Numbered from the stretch's first letter, positions 1 to 12,037 are shown. The stretch is DNA of 64,000 bases from Arcuatula senhousia (GCA_963971305.1 OZ020307.1:3299501-3363500), one strand, 5' to 3'. The notes: generated from the letters alone by a model not told the origin. A program made the numbers and translations.

Positions 1-694
1 GTATTATTGATAAAGTGAAAAGTAAAAGTTTGTTATAACAAGCAGATTTTCAATATTTTTTCCGCCGGAACACTTAAACTTACTTAGTTTGGACTTTATA
101 GTTAATGTTGCTGTTGCAGTTAAGTTGTTTTTGTAATTGCATTTTGTTCTATGTGCACTTTTCTATTGTGTCCCTACGACCACAAGTTTTACTTTTGTCC
201 GCCCGTACATGTACGTCATTATGAATTTCAATCAAGTCCCCCCCCCCGAAACTGTACATGAGAATAGTTTAACATTAGGTAGGGTGGTTAAAAAGTTCGA
301 GTCTTTTCTATTTATCCACAAAAAGCGTTTCAGATTGACACATTAAGTTTGTATGACGAATTGATAGAGTTTATGAAAAAAAAGTTTTAATTGCTCTTTT
401 TCCTTAAGTTTGTTGAGTTTAATAATTCTATTCCAAATCAGGTTCTTAATTATTTGACTTCTTTGAAACGTTATAAAATACCATTTATCATACACTATTT
501 TGTCTTATTAAATAATTCTTATTCTTTAAGAACACCAAACGAATGACCTCAGCTTTTTTAAAAAGCTAATCTTGTATAAATTATAAAAATATATTTTGTT
601 GATTTATAGAACTCAGATGGACTGAAATAGGTAAATTCACAAAATACTTTTGAATTCAAAAATAACAGCATGAACAATAGAACTTTAAAAATAT
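1..694. other. AT-rich intergenic DNA, nothing recognised
   Basis: Only short open frames without coding character or recognisable motifs. No repeat family seen elsewhere in the window is recognised here. Confidence 0.6.
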
Positions 695-853
695 TAAGAA
701 TTAACTGTAATTAATTTTTGGTTTATTGAACCATAAACTTAATTTTTCGTGGTGCACATTGAATAATCCGCGAAGCGGATTATGTTAAATGTGCACCACG
801 AAAAATTCAGTTTATGGTTCTATAAACCAAAAATTTATTACAGTTAATTCTTA
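695..853. mobile_element. Near-perfect palindromic (foldback) MITE
   Basis: Two arms of about 75 bp are inverted copies of each other, from TAAGAATTAACTGTAAT on the left to ATTACAGTTAATTCTTA on the right. They meet at the centre AATCCGCGAAGCGGATT. The inner arm contains TCGTGGTGCACATT and its complement. No coding capacity. This fits a foldback or MITE-type non-autonomous DNA transposon; the superfamily cannot be told and the target duplication is ambiguous. Confidence 0.7.
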
Positions 854-1904
854 TAAATAAATTCTAAAATACATTCCGTGTATAAAAATTGAAATTAAAT
901 TTTTAGTCAAACATATTTTAAAATCAGTTAATCAATCTAGCGCATTAATATTTTCACCTATCAATCAAAAAGCACGCTGAGTCCGTGCAACTGCAACGTC
1001 AAAATTCTATAGGTTGTATTCCGGTTTAATCTGGATTTGACATTAAGATTTTGGGCTTTAATTGCACAATAAAAAATATCCAATAAATTCTTCTGGTTTT
1101 TCTCTAAAGTTCGTGAGAATTTTTCTTTCAACGTAAATGCAACTAATGATTTTTTTAATTATTATTATATCTTTGGTTAAGAGGGAATTTTGCCAAATGA
1201 TAAAGTTGTGTATTCGATGTACTTTTAAGATTCGGAAACCGGTTTAACTGGTTTAACAGAAGATTCATTTGGGCGGAGTTTCCCCTCAATTATCAACCAG
1301 TTATATATTTTTAGTGGGCGTATATTAAAAGCTGTATAAACCAATCGAATTTGTTGCATGTTTTTTTGGTTCATTGGAAAATGGTCTAAATTTCTGAACA
1401 ACGCAAAAGACACTAAAAATACTCTTAAATTTATTTATTAGTCAATGAGAACCTGTTTTCAAGGTAAAGTCACACCTGACTTCTTTGGACACCTGCCAAA
1501 ATTAGAATGGTCAGAATCTGGGACAGAAAGCTATTGGAAAGGTCATTTTACTATTATGTAGGGCAGAGGTGTTACCTGAAAAGCTACCTGTTGAGCTATT
1601 TAGAGTGATACCGGTCTTTTGAAAATCACAATAAAAAATAAACAGAGAAAATATTGACTACCTGTTGTAAAGAGTGATATAATTACCCAATAGTACAAAT
1701 TGTGGATTTTTTTAGTTTATTTAAATCAAATGGAAATCAGTTTAAAATCACGAGCAATTAAAATCCAAATTTAACATTTATGAAAATGCATTTGTGGGTT
1801 TGAGATGAGTAACTAACCTACCTTTTTCAGCTGTTGATGGGTTATAACAAAAGGTCATACTCATTACCCATGGGAATATCCATTGTCTGGTCTAATTTAT
1901 ACAA
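854..1904. other. Intergenic DNA, nothing recognised
   Basis: AT-rich, with short non-coding frames only. No repeat or gene is recognised. Confidence 0.5.
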
Positions 1905-2165
1905 AAACCGTGTGTCCCTGTCAACTATCTGTTTTTGTTTTATGTCCAGAAATGGGTCTTTTGTTGATAATTTAGGGATTTGTTTGAATCTTATGTATTG
2001 TATTTTTAGTCTGGAGCCAATGCAAGACAGCGAACATTGACCTCTGGTTATGTTGAGGACTGCTGGCTGTTTTCAATTGTGATTTTTTGAATTGCCGTCA
2101 TATGTTGGTTGTGTCACGTACACTTATTCCATTTCTCTTTATCGTCTATAATTTGTCTTTTTTTT
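1905..2165 (+). mobile_element. Solo 3'-end fragment of the Naiad-type PLE
   Basis: Similar to the last part of the 3' untranslated region of the PLE at 18.9-23.95 kb: GCCAATGCAAGACAGCGA, then GACTGCTGGCTGTTTTC, then GTTGTGTC-CGTACACTTATTCCA at the terminus. It lacks all coding sequence, as expected of a 5'-truncated retrotransposed copy. Confidence 0.65.
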
Positions 2166-2235
2166 ATTTTGGACTTTAATATTTGAATGCCCTCACTTGA
2201 AATTGAAAATATTGCAACTTGGTCATTTATAGGTC

Positions 2236-3112
2236 ATGTAGGTACAAATCGGTGAATAAGAAAAACATCGACACAAAGAAAGCTAAGATATACCAAAAAT
2301 ATAGGCACAAATCGGTGAATAACAAAAACATCGACACAAAGAAGGCTAAGATATACCTAAAATATAGGCACAAATCGGTGAATAACAAAAACATCGACAC
2401 AAAGAAGGCTAAGATATACCAAAAATAAAGGTACAAATCGGTGAATAACAAAAACATCGACACAAAGAAGGCTAAGATATACCAAAAATAAAGGTACAAA
2501 TCGGTGAATAACAAAAACATCGACACAAAGAAAGCTAAGATATACCAAAAATAAAGGTACCAATCGGTGAATAACAAAAACATCGACACAAAGAAGGCTA
2601 AGATATACCTAAAATATAGGTACAAATCGGTGAATAACAAAAACATCGACACTAATAAAGGAAGCTAAGGCATACCAAAAATATAGGCACAAATCGGTGA
2701 AAAACAAAAACATCGACACAAAGAAAGCTAAAACTTTACAAAAAAAATATAAGTACAAATCGGTGAAAAACAAAAACATCGACACAAAGAAAGCTAAGAT
2801 ATACCAAAAATATAGGCACAAATCGGTGAATAACAAAAACATCGACACTAAGAAGGCTAATATATACCAAAAATATAAGCACAAATCGGTGAATAACAAA
2901 AACATCGACACAAAGAAAGCTAAGATATACCAAAAATATAGGCACAAATCGGTGAAAAACAAAAACATCGACACAAAGAAAGCTAAGACTTTACAAAAAA
3001 AATATAAGTACAAATCGGTGAAAAACAAAAACATCGACACAAAGAAAGCTAAGATATACCAAAAATAAAGGTACAAATCGGTGAATAACAAAAACATCGA
3101 CACAAAGAAACT
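2236..3112. repeat. 63-bp minisatellite, about 14 units
   Basis: Tandem units of about 63 bp share AAATCGGTGAATAACAAAAA and ACATCGACACAAAGAAAGCT, with variants (AAAACAAA instead of AATAACAAA; a TTTACAAAAAAAATATAAG variant in some units). Because 63 is divisible by 3, both strands stay open over hundreds of bases, giving lysine-rich and hydrophobic 21-residue repeats. There is no start context, splice signal or homology to suggest translation, so the frames are taken as by-products of the repeat. Confidence 0.85.
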
Positions 3113-3165
3113 AGTTTTTTGGGCCCTATCAATATTCCTAGACAAAGCACAAAAAAACTAAAGCA
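3108..3165 (-). mobile_element. Short fragment of the Naiad-type 3' region
   Basis: AAACTAGTTTTTTGGGCCC followed by CTAGACAAAGCACAAA matches the middle of the PLE 3' region, compare 30.50-30.56 kb. It abuts the minisatellite directly. Confidence 0.5.
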
Positions 3166-3169
3166 TTAA

Positions 3170-5800
3170 TAAGTTCATAGAATATGCATGTCAGTTTTAT
3201 CGATGACATAAAAAGTCACAAAGAAACAGAAAAAAGAGCCGCTTGCAAACATTGCAGAAGTCATGGAAGTGGCTTGACAAGAATATCGTCCACAACAGAT
3301 TTATCAGCGATATAAAAATAATAACTTATTAGAGGATTCTGCAAAGAAGCTGCTGTGAAACCTTTTGGTCTCGGTTTCTGTTATTTTGTCAAATGAATAT
3401 CCGGATTGTGGTTTTCAACCTTAAGTCAACCTACCAAAGTATCAACTTGTGCTTTTGCTAAAATTAATCAATTAAAAACTGATTCTGTTTCGGAAGATAA
3501 AATCACAAACGCCTTCTTAGATTAAAGGGTTAAATAATCTTAATTATAATCTTAAACAGAAATTTGCTGCTTCGATAATGATTTAGAAATTCTCATTATG
3601 TTTTAAAGTTGAAAAGAATCTGGAAATGAAATTTTCCAGCGTTACTAAAAACAGTATAAATAAAAGAAGCAGAGGTACCAATGTGGTATTCGAATGTCAA
3701 ATTCGGCCGAAATAATACTAATACTACGCACTTCCCTATATTCGGGAGCAACCATTTGATTTTGAAGGTGAAATTTGAAATAAAAAGGCAGGACGCTTAA
3801 AATCAGAAAATAAAAAGGCAGCCCTTTGATGGTATTTTTGACTTAAAAAGCTATAGTAAGTTTAAAAATAAAATAAAAATTGAGAGAAAAAAATCTGGCA
3901 CCGATTTTATCGAAAATAAAAGTCTTAATGTGCCCGTGTGCTTTAAAAGGGGTAAGCGGTACGTTATGTTTTGACAAACTTTCATTAACATCAGTCGATG
4001 AACAGGTCATATTAGTAATAATCTAGATATGTTCGAATAAGTAAAAATAAATCCCGAAGAATTTTGATAGAGGGCAAAATATATGTGTCATTTGTTTTTT
4101 AAGTAGTGTTGTTTCGGTCATCACATATCCAGGGTTTTAATCCGCATTTTCCATAAGAAAACGAAACAAAACTACAAAGACTTGTAGCCATAGATCACAA
4201 ATGAATACCCCTGCAAGCCTAAAACCAAATAAGTGATATTTTTAGAAAGAAGAGGTATATCTACAATATGTTTACAAATGTTGTGTAAAGATTTCATGAA
4301 AACCAGTCTAGTTGTTATGGAGAAATTTAGTGGCTATGCGTGGCAATGGGAATCCCCAAAAACCAATCTGATCAAGTAAATAAGGAAATCCATTAAGGGA
4401 TTAAGAAGGAGCAACTACCTAACGGGAGAATGGACGTACGGGCACCCTATCATTACATATCCCTACTTGTCAAGCGGTGATATAACAAAGACCATTTTAA
4501 CAGAGTATTGCGACTTACACATTTGTTCTTTTTTAAGTTCCGAAAATGATCCTTGCTTGGGCATTATAAATGGGTTTTCCATATATTCTGTTTTAATGAA
4601 CATTCTGTATTTTTTGGGATTAATTATATTTTTAATAAATCTGTTTAACGAGGATGCAATAAAACAGAAGGACCAATAGTATATAAAGATGAAACAAAGT
4701 TGTTTCTGATTAACGATTTTGAAGAACTATTTTCTACCTCAGTAATAGTAACGAAAATTTCATTAAAACGATTTTATAACTACAAAATTAGATATGAGCT
4801 CTCAATAAAAGACAAGATCCAAGACGTTATCAGAGATTTATTGTTATTATAAGATAAAATTCTAGTTCCGTTTAATTATAAACTCACCAGGAACTCTCAT
4901 ACCAAAAATGTATAAACTAAAGTATGAAGAGCAGATATTAAACCAACGTGTATCAAACAAGAATTATCTAGCTATAGGCCTGGAAAAAAAATTGAGGGTT
5001 TTGATAATTTGGAAATTTTAACAGAAAATTTAGACTTTGATGGTTCTCAACCACAAAAATAAGTTGTTGTCAGAGCAAAACAATTGAGACTGTGCTTTGG
5101 AAAGGTAAACGGTTCTTGCTTGTTGTAACGCGATTGTCGCGTTTCAAATTATCTTAATAGTGGTTGCAATAGGCCACCTTTATATGAATGAAGAACATCT
5201 TAGCATGCATTAGTGTACAGTTCATGTCAACTGCAATATCTAATTCAATGTTGTTGTTCATGGAGGTAATGTACAGTCACCCATACTCACAAACAAGTAA
5301 TGGAATGGATTACTTGTTTGTTTTATATTGTCTTTTCTATTACTTAGATAAGATTTTAAAACTAAAAAGCATAAAAATGGGGTGGTTACAAACAAAAACT
5401 GTGTTTTATTGACATCTTACCTCTCTGGAGCACCTAATTATATATAAATTGGCATATGCTCGATATGCTGATAATTTATTTTTGTATTGTTACATGTTAT
5501 ATATATTTTTTTTTATATTTACTGTGTTTTCTTCGGTATTCCAACATTCTCCAATACTGTTTTGCTATTTGAATTTTAAAACAACTGGGTCGATAACAGC
5601 TGCTGGTGGACCAGAGGTCCCCGAGGGTAGTTAAAATCCTGGTCGTCAGACTTGTCTGACACGAATTTACCAATAGGTGTCGTTGACATTTCTTGCTGTA
5701 AAATTCAAAATTGTTTAAAACACCAGGTTTCTTTCCTTGTACTGCACATTGTTGATATCATCAGTGCTGGATTTGGCTTTCCTGTTCAAACGTTTTTGGT
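3170..5800. other. Intergenic DNA, nothing recognised
   Basis: No open frame with coding character. A short motif near 5.60 kb (GGTGGACCAGAGGTCCCCGA) is a small GC-rich hairpin of unknown meaning. Confidence 0.45.
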
Positions 5801-5803
5801 TTT

Positions 5804-6010
5804 AAGGGACCGACCATTTAACTTGAAAGGGGGGGGCATGGTTTTTTCCTAAAAAAATATTCTGAAAATTATTTTTAATGAAAAAAATATTTTGGCAGCT
5901 GAGGGTAAGAAAAAAAATATTCTGAAGAAGGATATCTGCTATAAAAAATAATGCTGATAAAGAAAAAATATATTCTGTCGCGACGCCTCCGAAAAAAAAA
6001 TTGTCCGCGC
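5804..6010. mobile_element. MITE-like repeat beginning GGGACCGACCATTTAACTTG
   Basis: Begins GGGACCGACCATTTAACTTG and holds repeated AAAAATATTCTG blocks. An inverted relative lies at about 57.76-58.08 kb, ending CAAGTTAAATGGTCGGTTC with similar A-rich blocks. A two-copy, non-coding family of uncertain class. Confidence 0.5.
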
Positions 6011-7584
6011 TCTGCTGCCCTTTGGTTCATGACTTTCCAATGTTTGATTCAAATGCTGCTGGTGAGAGGTTATACTCCTTGAAATATGCATATGCTACAC
6101 AACCAAATTACCCGTTTTTATTACCCTTTTGGTATTTGTATTTTTTTTCCTGACCATGTAATCCTTCTTTTGCCTTTTTAATCTAATTTTAAGTGAACAA
6201 GATTATCATTTATTCTTTATCATGAAATCGCCCTTTTTTCTAAACTGTATATTGACATGTTTTAGTCAACAAATATTTCAACATATATAAGTGGATTGAA
6301 TAATTTGGTTCCCAAATTAACCTGTTATAAAACAGATGAGGTTCAGATAATTCTTTAAAATCTAATTTCATTAGACATCGCGTTCTAATATGTCAATAAC
6401 TTTTGGCATTAAGATTAAGGTTTTCAATATGATCGATAACTCCCAAATGGTTTAAGCTTGACCAAATGTAATATTTTCCTTACATTTTTGATTAATCTAT
6501 CAAACCTGTAGTAACAAAATAATTGTGAAATTTACTAACGATTGAACACTACATCTTCAGGTTGTTGAATATCGAAAGAATGAGGTGGTATACCGTGATT
6601 TTATTTTGATTAAGATGTACTAGATGTATAGAGCAAACCACGGTAGGTCCCGTGTCCGGCGACAGGATTGTTTTTTCGAGAGGGATTTACAATTGTCCTG
6701 GTTTTTTCAAGAGTTTTCAATAATCAATAAAAATGCAAACTCTGGTGATTTTTAGGGATTTTTAGCTGAAAGCGAAGAAAAAATGCTACCAACGGGTAGG
6801 CATATTTGTAGTATTATCATATTGTATAACAACACCAATTCCTATAAAAAAATGTGATTCCTAAATAAAATTGTGGGCTGTTTTTTGAATTTTTACCTTT
6901 TTGCATTTTTCGCCCCTTAAAAGACAACTATATTGAACGAGATTGCTTACCATTATAAGTGAACATCACTGTTATATTATGGCATCCTGAACATTGATGC
7001 CAAAAAGTTGCGTCTTACATATTTTTAAATTAAAATAAAATACATGTCCAGGTTTTTTCAAGAGGCGTCCAGGTTTTTGCAAGAGAGGTCCAGGTTTTTT
7101 CATACTTTAGAAAGACAAGTTGTGCGTGTTGTTTACCTGTTAAATCATATTTTAAAAGACATTGTATGTTGTTAAACAAATAAGAATACGGTACTATCAT
7201 TTCAAGGGTTTTGGACAAGAATACGTCAGTTAAAGTCAAGAATTCAACCTTATATAGCCTATATAAACAGGCAGGCACATATAATTGACGCCTACAACCA
7301 GAACCCATTAATCTATTGTCTAAGCATAAATACCAACTGTTATAAATTGAAAATAGCCTCCTTGAATAATTGACTGGAAACAAAATATTTGTGTTGCGAC
7401 AAGCAGAAAATGCTTACAGTTTCTGGGCTACCTTTTTTAACTTGACTTGTAGTTGTTTCTTGGATGTGTTTGTTTGTATCATAGAGTTGTCTTCTTTCAT
7501 GTCTGCTGTTTTATTCAGGATTATATAAGACTCGATTGCCCTTTCAGTACGTCTTAATTTTTACACATATGTATTTATTCTTTA

Positions 7585-8160
7585 TTATCCCCGCGCTAGC
7601 GAAAGCGCGGGGATAATGTTTTGCTGTTCGATGTACGGATGTACGTACGTATGGCGTTAATGTCCAGGATAATCTCAGTAACCAAAGGGAGTAGAAAGAT
7701 GAAACTTGGGTCATTGATTGCATTGTGGGTGGGGACTGTGCCGAAGGTTTCGGAATTTTGATATGGCCCCTAGGGGCTGGGCTGCATAGGTAGCCTAAGG
7801 GCACATTGTTCCTTTGTCAAGCAACTCCTCCCAGGTTATTTGGAATACCGAACTGAAACTTGGCTTAGTAGATGCACTATGGATGTAGATTCTGCTGAAG
7901 GTTATGGAATTTTGATGATGCCCTTAGGGGCTGGGCTGCATAGGTAGCCTAAGAGCACATTTTTCCTTTGTCATGCATAATTCTTTACATTACTATCACT
8001 CCTACTACCAGGGAAAAGTCTCATTTGAATACATATACATTTTATAGTACTAGTAACGCTCATTATAGTCATAGTTTTTTTCTTTAAATTATATGCCCTT
8101 ATACTATCAAACACCAGAGTAGCGCGGGGATATGCAGCGTGGCTGCTTCGACTTGTTGTA
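7585..8160. repeat. Repeat with GC hairpin and two internal direct repeats
   Basis: Starts with the hairpin CCCCGCGCTAGCGAAAGCGC-GGGG and ends near GCGCGGGGATATGCAGCG. In between, two diverged modules of about 170 bp each contain GGGCTGGGCTGCATAGGTAG and CACATT-TTCCTTTGTCA. Non-coding; nested in the 6.6-10.0 kb element. Confidence 0.6.
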
Positions 8161-8197
8161 TATATTATAGTTTCAACAAAAAACTTCATAAGAGTAT

Positions 8198-8960
8198 GCT
8201 CCCGTGCGGGACCCGGAAGGTGAATAGGTTAGCAGCAGCGCTAAGCTTGTCGGTAAAAGTCCACTAAAGAGTGCTAAGAAACCTGTCATCTTTCCAGGCC
8301 ACTTAGCCCACAAAGCGACTGGGATGTGTGCCACAGGTGGTTGAATGGGGCAGCCCTGTCATAATAAATGCCGGTTTATCTGGCTATACTAATGCGGAAA
8401 CTTGACCGTAAACCATATTGGACCAACGTGCGTGGAGAGTTCCAAGGTTCATGCACGTAAAATATCCCATTGTGCACCGTCACAGGCTAAATTTTCCGCA
8501 CCTACCCACCTCTTCCCTTTTCCAGTGATCTTCAAAATTTACAGATCCTTTGTTTCCCACTCCAACCCCGCTTCTCTCTCTCAGTGAGTATAGGTTCAAA
8601 CAGGATTCAGCATTGTATTTTCGCCAGATAAAGGATGGTTATGTGAAACTGGTTATGAGTTGGCCATATCCCACACAGGTAGATGTTCCATCTAGTATGA
8701 CCTCATTTCGGGTAAGGGTTCTCCATTGTCAGTCACCATATGGAAGGGTTCCAAATTGTGCAAAACTTTTGAGGGAGGATTTCGTCACTTTCTGGATGCA
8801 TTGGCCTATGGTGCGTTAACGGTACATTGGGCTATCTTGTGAGTTGGTTCGTTTTACTTCTGGTTTGTGGTCGTGCATGGGTCCTTCGAATGACATACAT
8901 GGGTCTGTGTCCTGGGTGGGTCTACAGAATTCATTTTGGTGTTTCAATTAGCTCTTGTCC
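8198..8960 (+). repeat. Interspersed repeat, CCCGTGCGGG family
   Basis: Begins CTCCCGTGCGGGACCCGGA and shares GCAGCAGCGCT-AGCTTGTCG, GGCTAAATTTTCCGC and CCTTTGTTTCCCAC with 34.73-35.13 kb, and more weakly with about 14.92-14.99 kb. This looks like a retroposon: the 34.7-kb copy ends in a LINE-like tail (CGTAAAACACCAACTCAATC). No coding sequence. Confidence 0.55.
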
Positions 8961-9978
8961 TGCTGATTATGACTGAAATAGTGTCGACTGGACATAAAAC
9001 AAACATAAGAGTATGAGATTCAAATGCTATTTAAGTTTTTGTATCTTTACATACATATGTATACGTTAAGGGGTTCCAATATCTCTATTCCCTAATGATT
9101 TTATCAAATATCCCGTATCCAAAATAGAGGTTTTTTTCTTATCCTATATCCCTGTAAATAGAATAGATTTAAATATTCTATATCCCAGTTTGTTTTGCCT
9201 CAAATATCCCGTATTCCAGGAATAAATATGTATATATCCCATATTCCAAAACACCCTTAAACTCTTGAAATAACAGAATGCACCAGTGGAATATGCTCTT
9301 TTTGTATTTATTTGTTTCTGACATACATGTAGATTTTATAGTTTCAAAGACTTGAAAAGGCACAAAAACAAGATTGCAGTTACCTTTCAAAAATTTGCCC
9401 ACCGTAACAATCACTCTTTTTTAAACCGGTAATTTATTAAAGCACGTCAAGAAAGTCACAAATGTACCATTAAACTAATTTTGTCAAAATACTAATTTAG
9501 TCTTCAAAGATAAGTCAGATAATGCATTTGGGCAGTCTACTTATGCTTGAAAGTTAGTAACAAACTTAATATTTTGCATGTAATGTGTTTAAATGTATGT
9601 TTATTGAGTAGGAGGAATATTAGTTTCCATTTAAGTCGTATAGTTTCCACAAAACCCAGTTCCTCTCTCTAGTCAAAATTTTCAAAAAACCAGGACATCT
9701 CTCGAAAAAACCGGACAAGTTGTTGTGCCTCTCGAAAAACCTGGTCAATTTTAATAAATCATTAACTGATGCTTCTTTACGGACTTTTGTGGAAGAAAAG
9801 TAATAATTTGAACATTTTGAATACTTTTATTCCTCTTTTTTGTTTTGTTTCACTTACAATTGAGAATTTAAGCATTTTTTAGCAAACGGACAAGCGAAAA
9901 AACCTGGACCTCTCTCGAAAAAACTGGACAATTCCTCTCGAAAAAACAATCCTGTCGCCGGACACGGGACCTACCGTG

Positions 9979-10500
9979 AAACATTAAAACGCAAAAAAAT
10001 ATTCCTAATTTTGGGGTCCAAGCTATCAATGATTAAAAGATTGAGCTATCCTAATTATTATCATGTATTCCCAAGCAATGACCGTGGTAATAGTGATGAC
10101 AATAATACATGTCAAAGTGGCATTTCTTATAATGACGATGAAAGAAACAGTGCATACCAAAATGGGTCATGTGATTCTGAACTTAAACAAAAAATAATTT
10201 AACTGGAGTCACTAACGACAAGACAACAAAGACACACACACACGCACGCACGCACACACGATCGCACGCAATGTCAAAATGTTACAATAACGGTCATAAA
10301 GTAAACAATTTTAAAAATGTTGCAAAAACGGTCTTAAATTAAACAATGTCAAAAACATTAAAATGAGAATCTGCAATACACATTTTAAACTTTTCTTTTA
10401 TCTATTTCATTTAAAAGTCATTTTTTCATGTTATATGTACTTCCAAAAACATTACTTTTTATCAAGTATAACAAATTAAAACAAAAACAAAAACTTTCTA
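9979..10500. other. Intergenic: CA-rich microsatellite, doubtful 63-codon frame
   Basis: A CACACACGCACGCACGCA microsatellite lies at about 10.23-10.27 kb. A 63-codon plus-strand frame at 10011-10202 has a hydrophilic, coding-like composition (D, N, S rich) but begins at TTG and has no clear splice acceptor or homology. It could be a fragment of a terminal exon; it is not called as a gene. Confidence 0.4.
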
Positions 10501-10570
10501 CAAATTCAACATTTATTTAGAAGATGCGTATTAGACTTCTAACTATTTCAATCTTCTTGTATTCCCTTAA

Positions 10571-11569
10571 TCAAGCAGAAGAGTCAACATTAGTACAGCT
10601 GTTTCTCAAACACATGCACAGTAACTTTTTAAACTTTAACCGAAACTCCTTGTCAAATATAAAGTATATAAACGGGTTGGCTATATGATTTATAAGATAA
10701 GTTCTCTGTAGCAGGGTCATAAAAACAAACAGTGGCTGATTGTCCTCACTATAGGCTTCAACAGAAATATCGTAAAAGTTGTACTTCAGAACTTCATTCA
10801 GGAACAGAGGTAGATAGCTTACAGCGAAGACGGCACTTACAGTAAATGCGATCTTTGTCATCTTTTGTGAGAGAAAAAGGGATTCGGTGTAATGAATCGC
10901 GCTGTTACGTCTCCGGGCTCGGGTGTAAAACTTCCTCCCGATCAGAGCATAGAGGAAAAATATAATAAAAGTGTACAGCAGAAACAGCGTTGTCAAAAAT
11001 ATATTGTAGTTCTTCCAATGCTGTGGTGAATTTTCCCATGCAATAGAACATGACCATCCTGTAATGTTATTTCCCAGAGTTGTTTTGGCCAGTGGCTGTA
11101 AAACTGCCAATTGTGGTATTCCGAGGCACAGCCCAATAACCATACAGGCAGCAACTAGATATGAAATATTGTGCTTATGTATTAGAATCCGTAAAGGGAA
11201 GCAGACATGACAGTACCTATAAATTGTTAGGAGAAGTAGCAGGTGCGTGGACGTCATTATACCAGTATCCAAGACAGAACTCAATATCTGACACATGATC
11301 TCCGAGGAGAATGTGTAATAGTAAAATAGCCGAGCTAGGTTAAACGGAACTCCTACGACACAAATAATGATGTCCACAATTCCAAGGGTCCAGATTATTC
11401 TTTGGTACACATTTATATATTCCCTGTAAATAACTATGATCGCTGCGTTCCCTGGAACTCCAAGCAAAAGACATAAGAATAGATAGATATATGGTATTAC
11501 AAACTTGGCATTAATGCCATTGTTAAAATCATCAATTGTCCATTGCACAGTAGTTTGGTTTGTCTTCAT
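10571..11569 (-). CDS. Class A (rhodopsin-like) orphan GPCR, copy 1
   Basis: Seven-transmembrane receptor of 332 residues in one exon. The first ATG at 11569 is chosen; the frame upstream begins at TTG. Seen: N-glycosylation sites near N4 and N168; GVPGN in TM1 (38-41); D66 in TM2; C93 at the top of TM3 and C174 in extracellular loop 2, the usual disulfide pair; YRY at 117-119 in place of DRY; SYLP at 251-254 in place of CWxP; canonical NPFIY at 298-302; a Cys-rich tail (318, 320, 325) suited to palmitoylation. Family knowledge: such receptors couple extracellular ligands to G proteins at the plasma membrane. The ligand is unknown; a peptide is possible. Nearly identical to copy 2 through TM1-TM4, and its 5' flank also aligns with that of copy 2, so the pair is a recent duplication. 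Confidence 0.93.
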   Translation of the reverse strand: MKTNQTTVQWTIDDFNNGINAKFVIPYIYLFLCLLLGVPGNAAIIVIYREYINVYQRIIWTLGIVDIIICVVGVPFNLARLFYYYTFSSEIMCQILSSVLDTGIMTSTHLLLLLTIYRYCHVCFPLRILIHKHNISYLVAACMVIGLCLGIPQLAVLQPLAKTTLGNNITGWSCSIAWENSPQHWKNYNIFLTTLFLLYTFIIFFLYALIGRKFYTRARRRNSAIHYTESLFLSQKMTKIAFTVSAVFAVSYLPLFLNEVLKYNFYDISVEAYSEDNQPLFVFMTLLQRTYLINHIANPFIYFIFDKEFRLKFKKLLCMCLRNSCTNVDSSA

Positions 11570-11708
11570 GTTCGATTTTACCTCCAAAGTATCAAATACG
11601 TTGTCGGTGGGATAACACTACGAGAGATGGGTAAAATCTTATCGCTTGTTAAAATTTTTAATTTAATTTGTCAAAGCCTTGAAATAGTTGTCCTAAATGC
11701 TTTCGTAT

Positions 11709-11722
11709 CCCCGATTTTATAC
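11709..11722 (-). promoter_or_regulatory. Putative TATA box of GPCR copy 1
   Basis: Minus-strand GTATAAAATCGGGG lies about 140 bp before the ATG. The equivalent GTATAAAAACTGGG is kept at the same place before copy 2, which supports a core promoter role. No transcript start is known. Confidence 0.45.
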
Positions 11723-11977
11723 AAATTATTTGTTTATGCAACAAGTTATTGCAACGGATGCTTTTTAAAGAATTCAGATCACAATGGCGGATCAAGATAT
11801 TTAACTGTAATGACACGATAAAAAAAGGATACCCGACCTAGATTCATGTGAAGTCTGTAAGAAGTGATGTTCAAGGATATTCTTTGTGGTTGTCATATAA
11901 TTTCCATGGTATTACCACGAAAAAAAATCAATATATTGATATCATTTCGCCGTCATTTGTTTTAAAGTCAGGGTTCC

Positions 11978-12037
11978 TTATTTGTCATTGATTTCTTTGA
12001 TATCGTCACTGTAATCCTCTAGTGTTTTGTCGCTCAT
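11978..12037 (-). pseudogene. Truncated start of a sixth GPCR gene
   Basis: ATG at 12037 opens 19 codons, MSDKTLEDYSDDIKEINDK, ended by TAA. This matches the N-terminus of GPCR copy 3 (MSNKTLKDYNDEIIEKL). Everything downstream (TM1 onward) is gone. It is the leftmost unit of the 78-bp array and the only one that retains a few codons past DYND. To the right, the array passes into DNA like the copy 3 promoter. This is therefore a dead paralogue whose body was deleted. Confidence 0.75.

Larger units (their letters stand above)
6639..9978. mobile_element. 3.34-kb DNA transposon with about 45-bp terminal inverted repeats
   Basis: The left end begins CACGGTAGGTCCCGTGTCCG at 6639 and the right end, on the other strand, begins with the same bases at 9978. 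The inverted match continues perfectly for about 45 bp through GGATTGTTTTTTCGAGAGG. Subterminal copies of GTCCAGGTTTTTTC-AGAG recur at about 6697, 7047-7100 and 9690-9945 in the orientation expected of transposase-binding repeats. AAAC flanks both ends and is a probable 4-bp target duplication. No transposase frame is visible, so the copy is non-autonomous and carries unrelated repeats. The 4-bp duplication and CACGG end do not settle the superfamily; Academ is one possibility. Confidence 0.75.

Noticed and set aside
2236..3112. Regular direct repeats looked at as a CRISPR array
   Set aside because: Units are contiguous and similar over their whole length; there are no unique spacers, and the context is animal DNA. 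Same for 12.0-13.1, 22.2-23.3 and 46.1-46.6 kb.
2227..3145. Long hydrophobic open frames as a repetitive membrane protein gene
   Set aside because: They exist only because the repeat period is divisible by 3, are open on both strands, and lack promoter or splice context.
10011..10202. Small gene of 63 codons
   Set aside because: Begins at TTG, has no homology or splice signal; coding-like composition alone is not enough.
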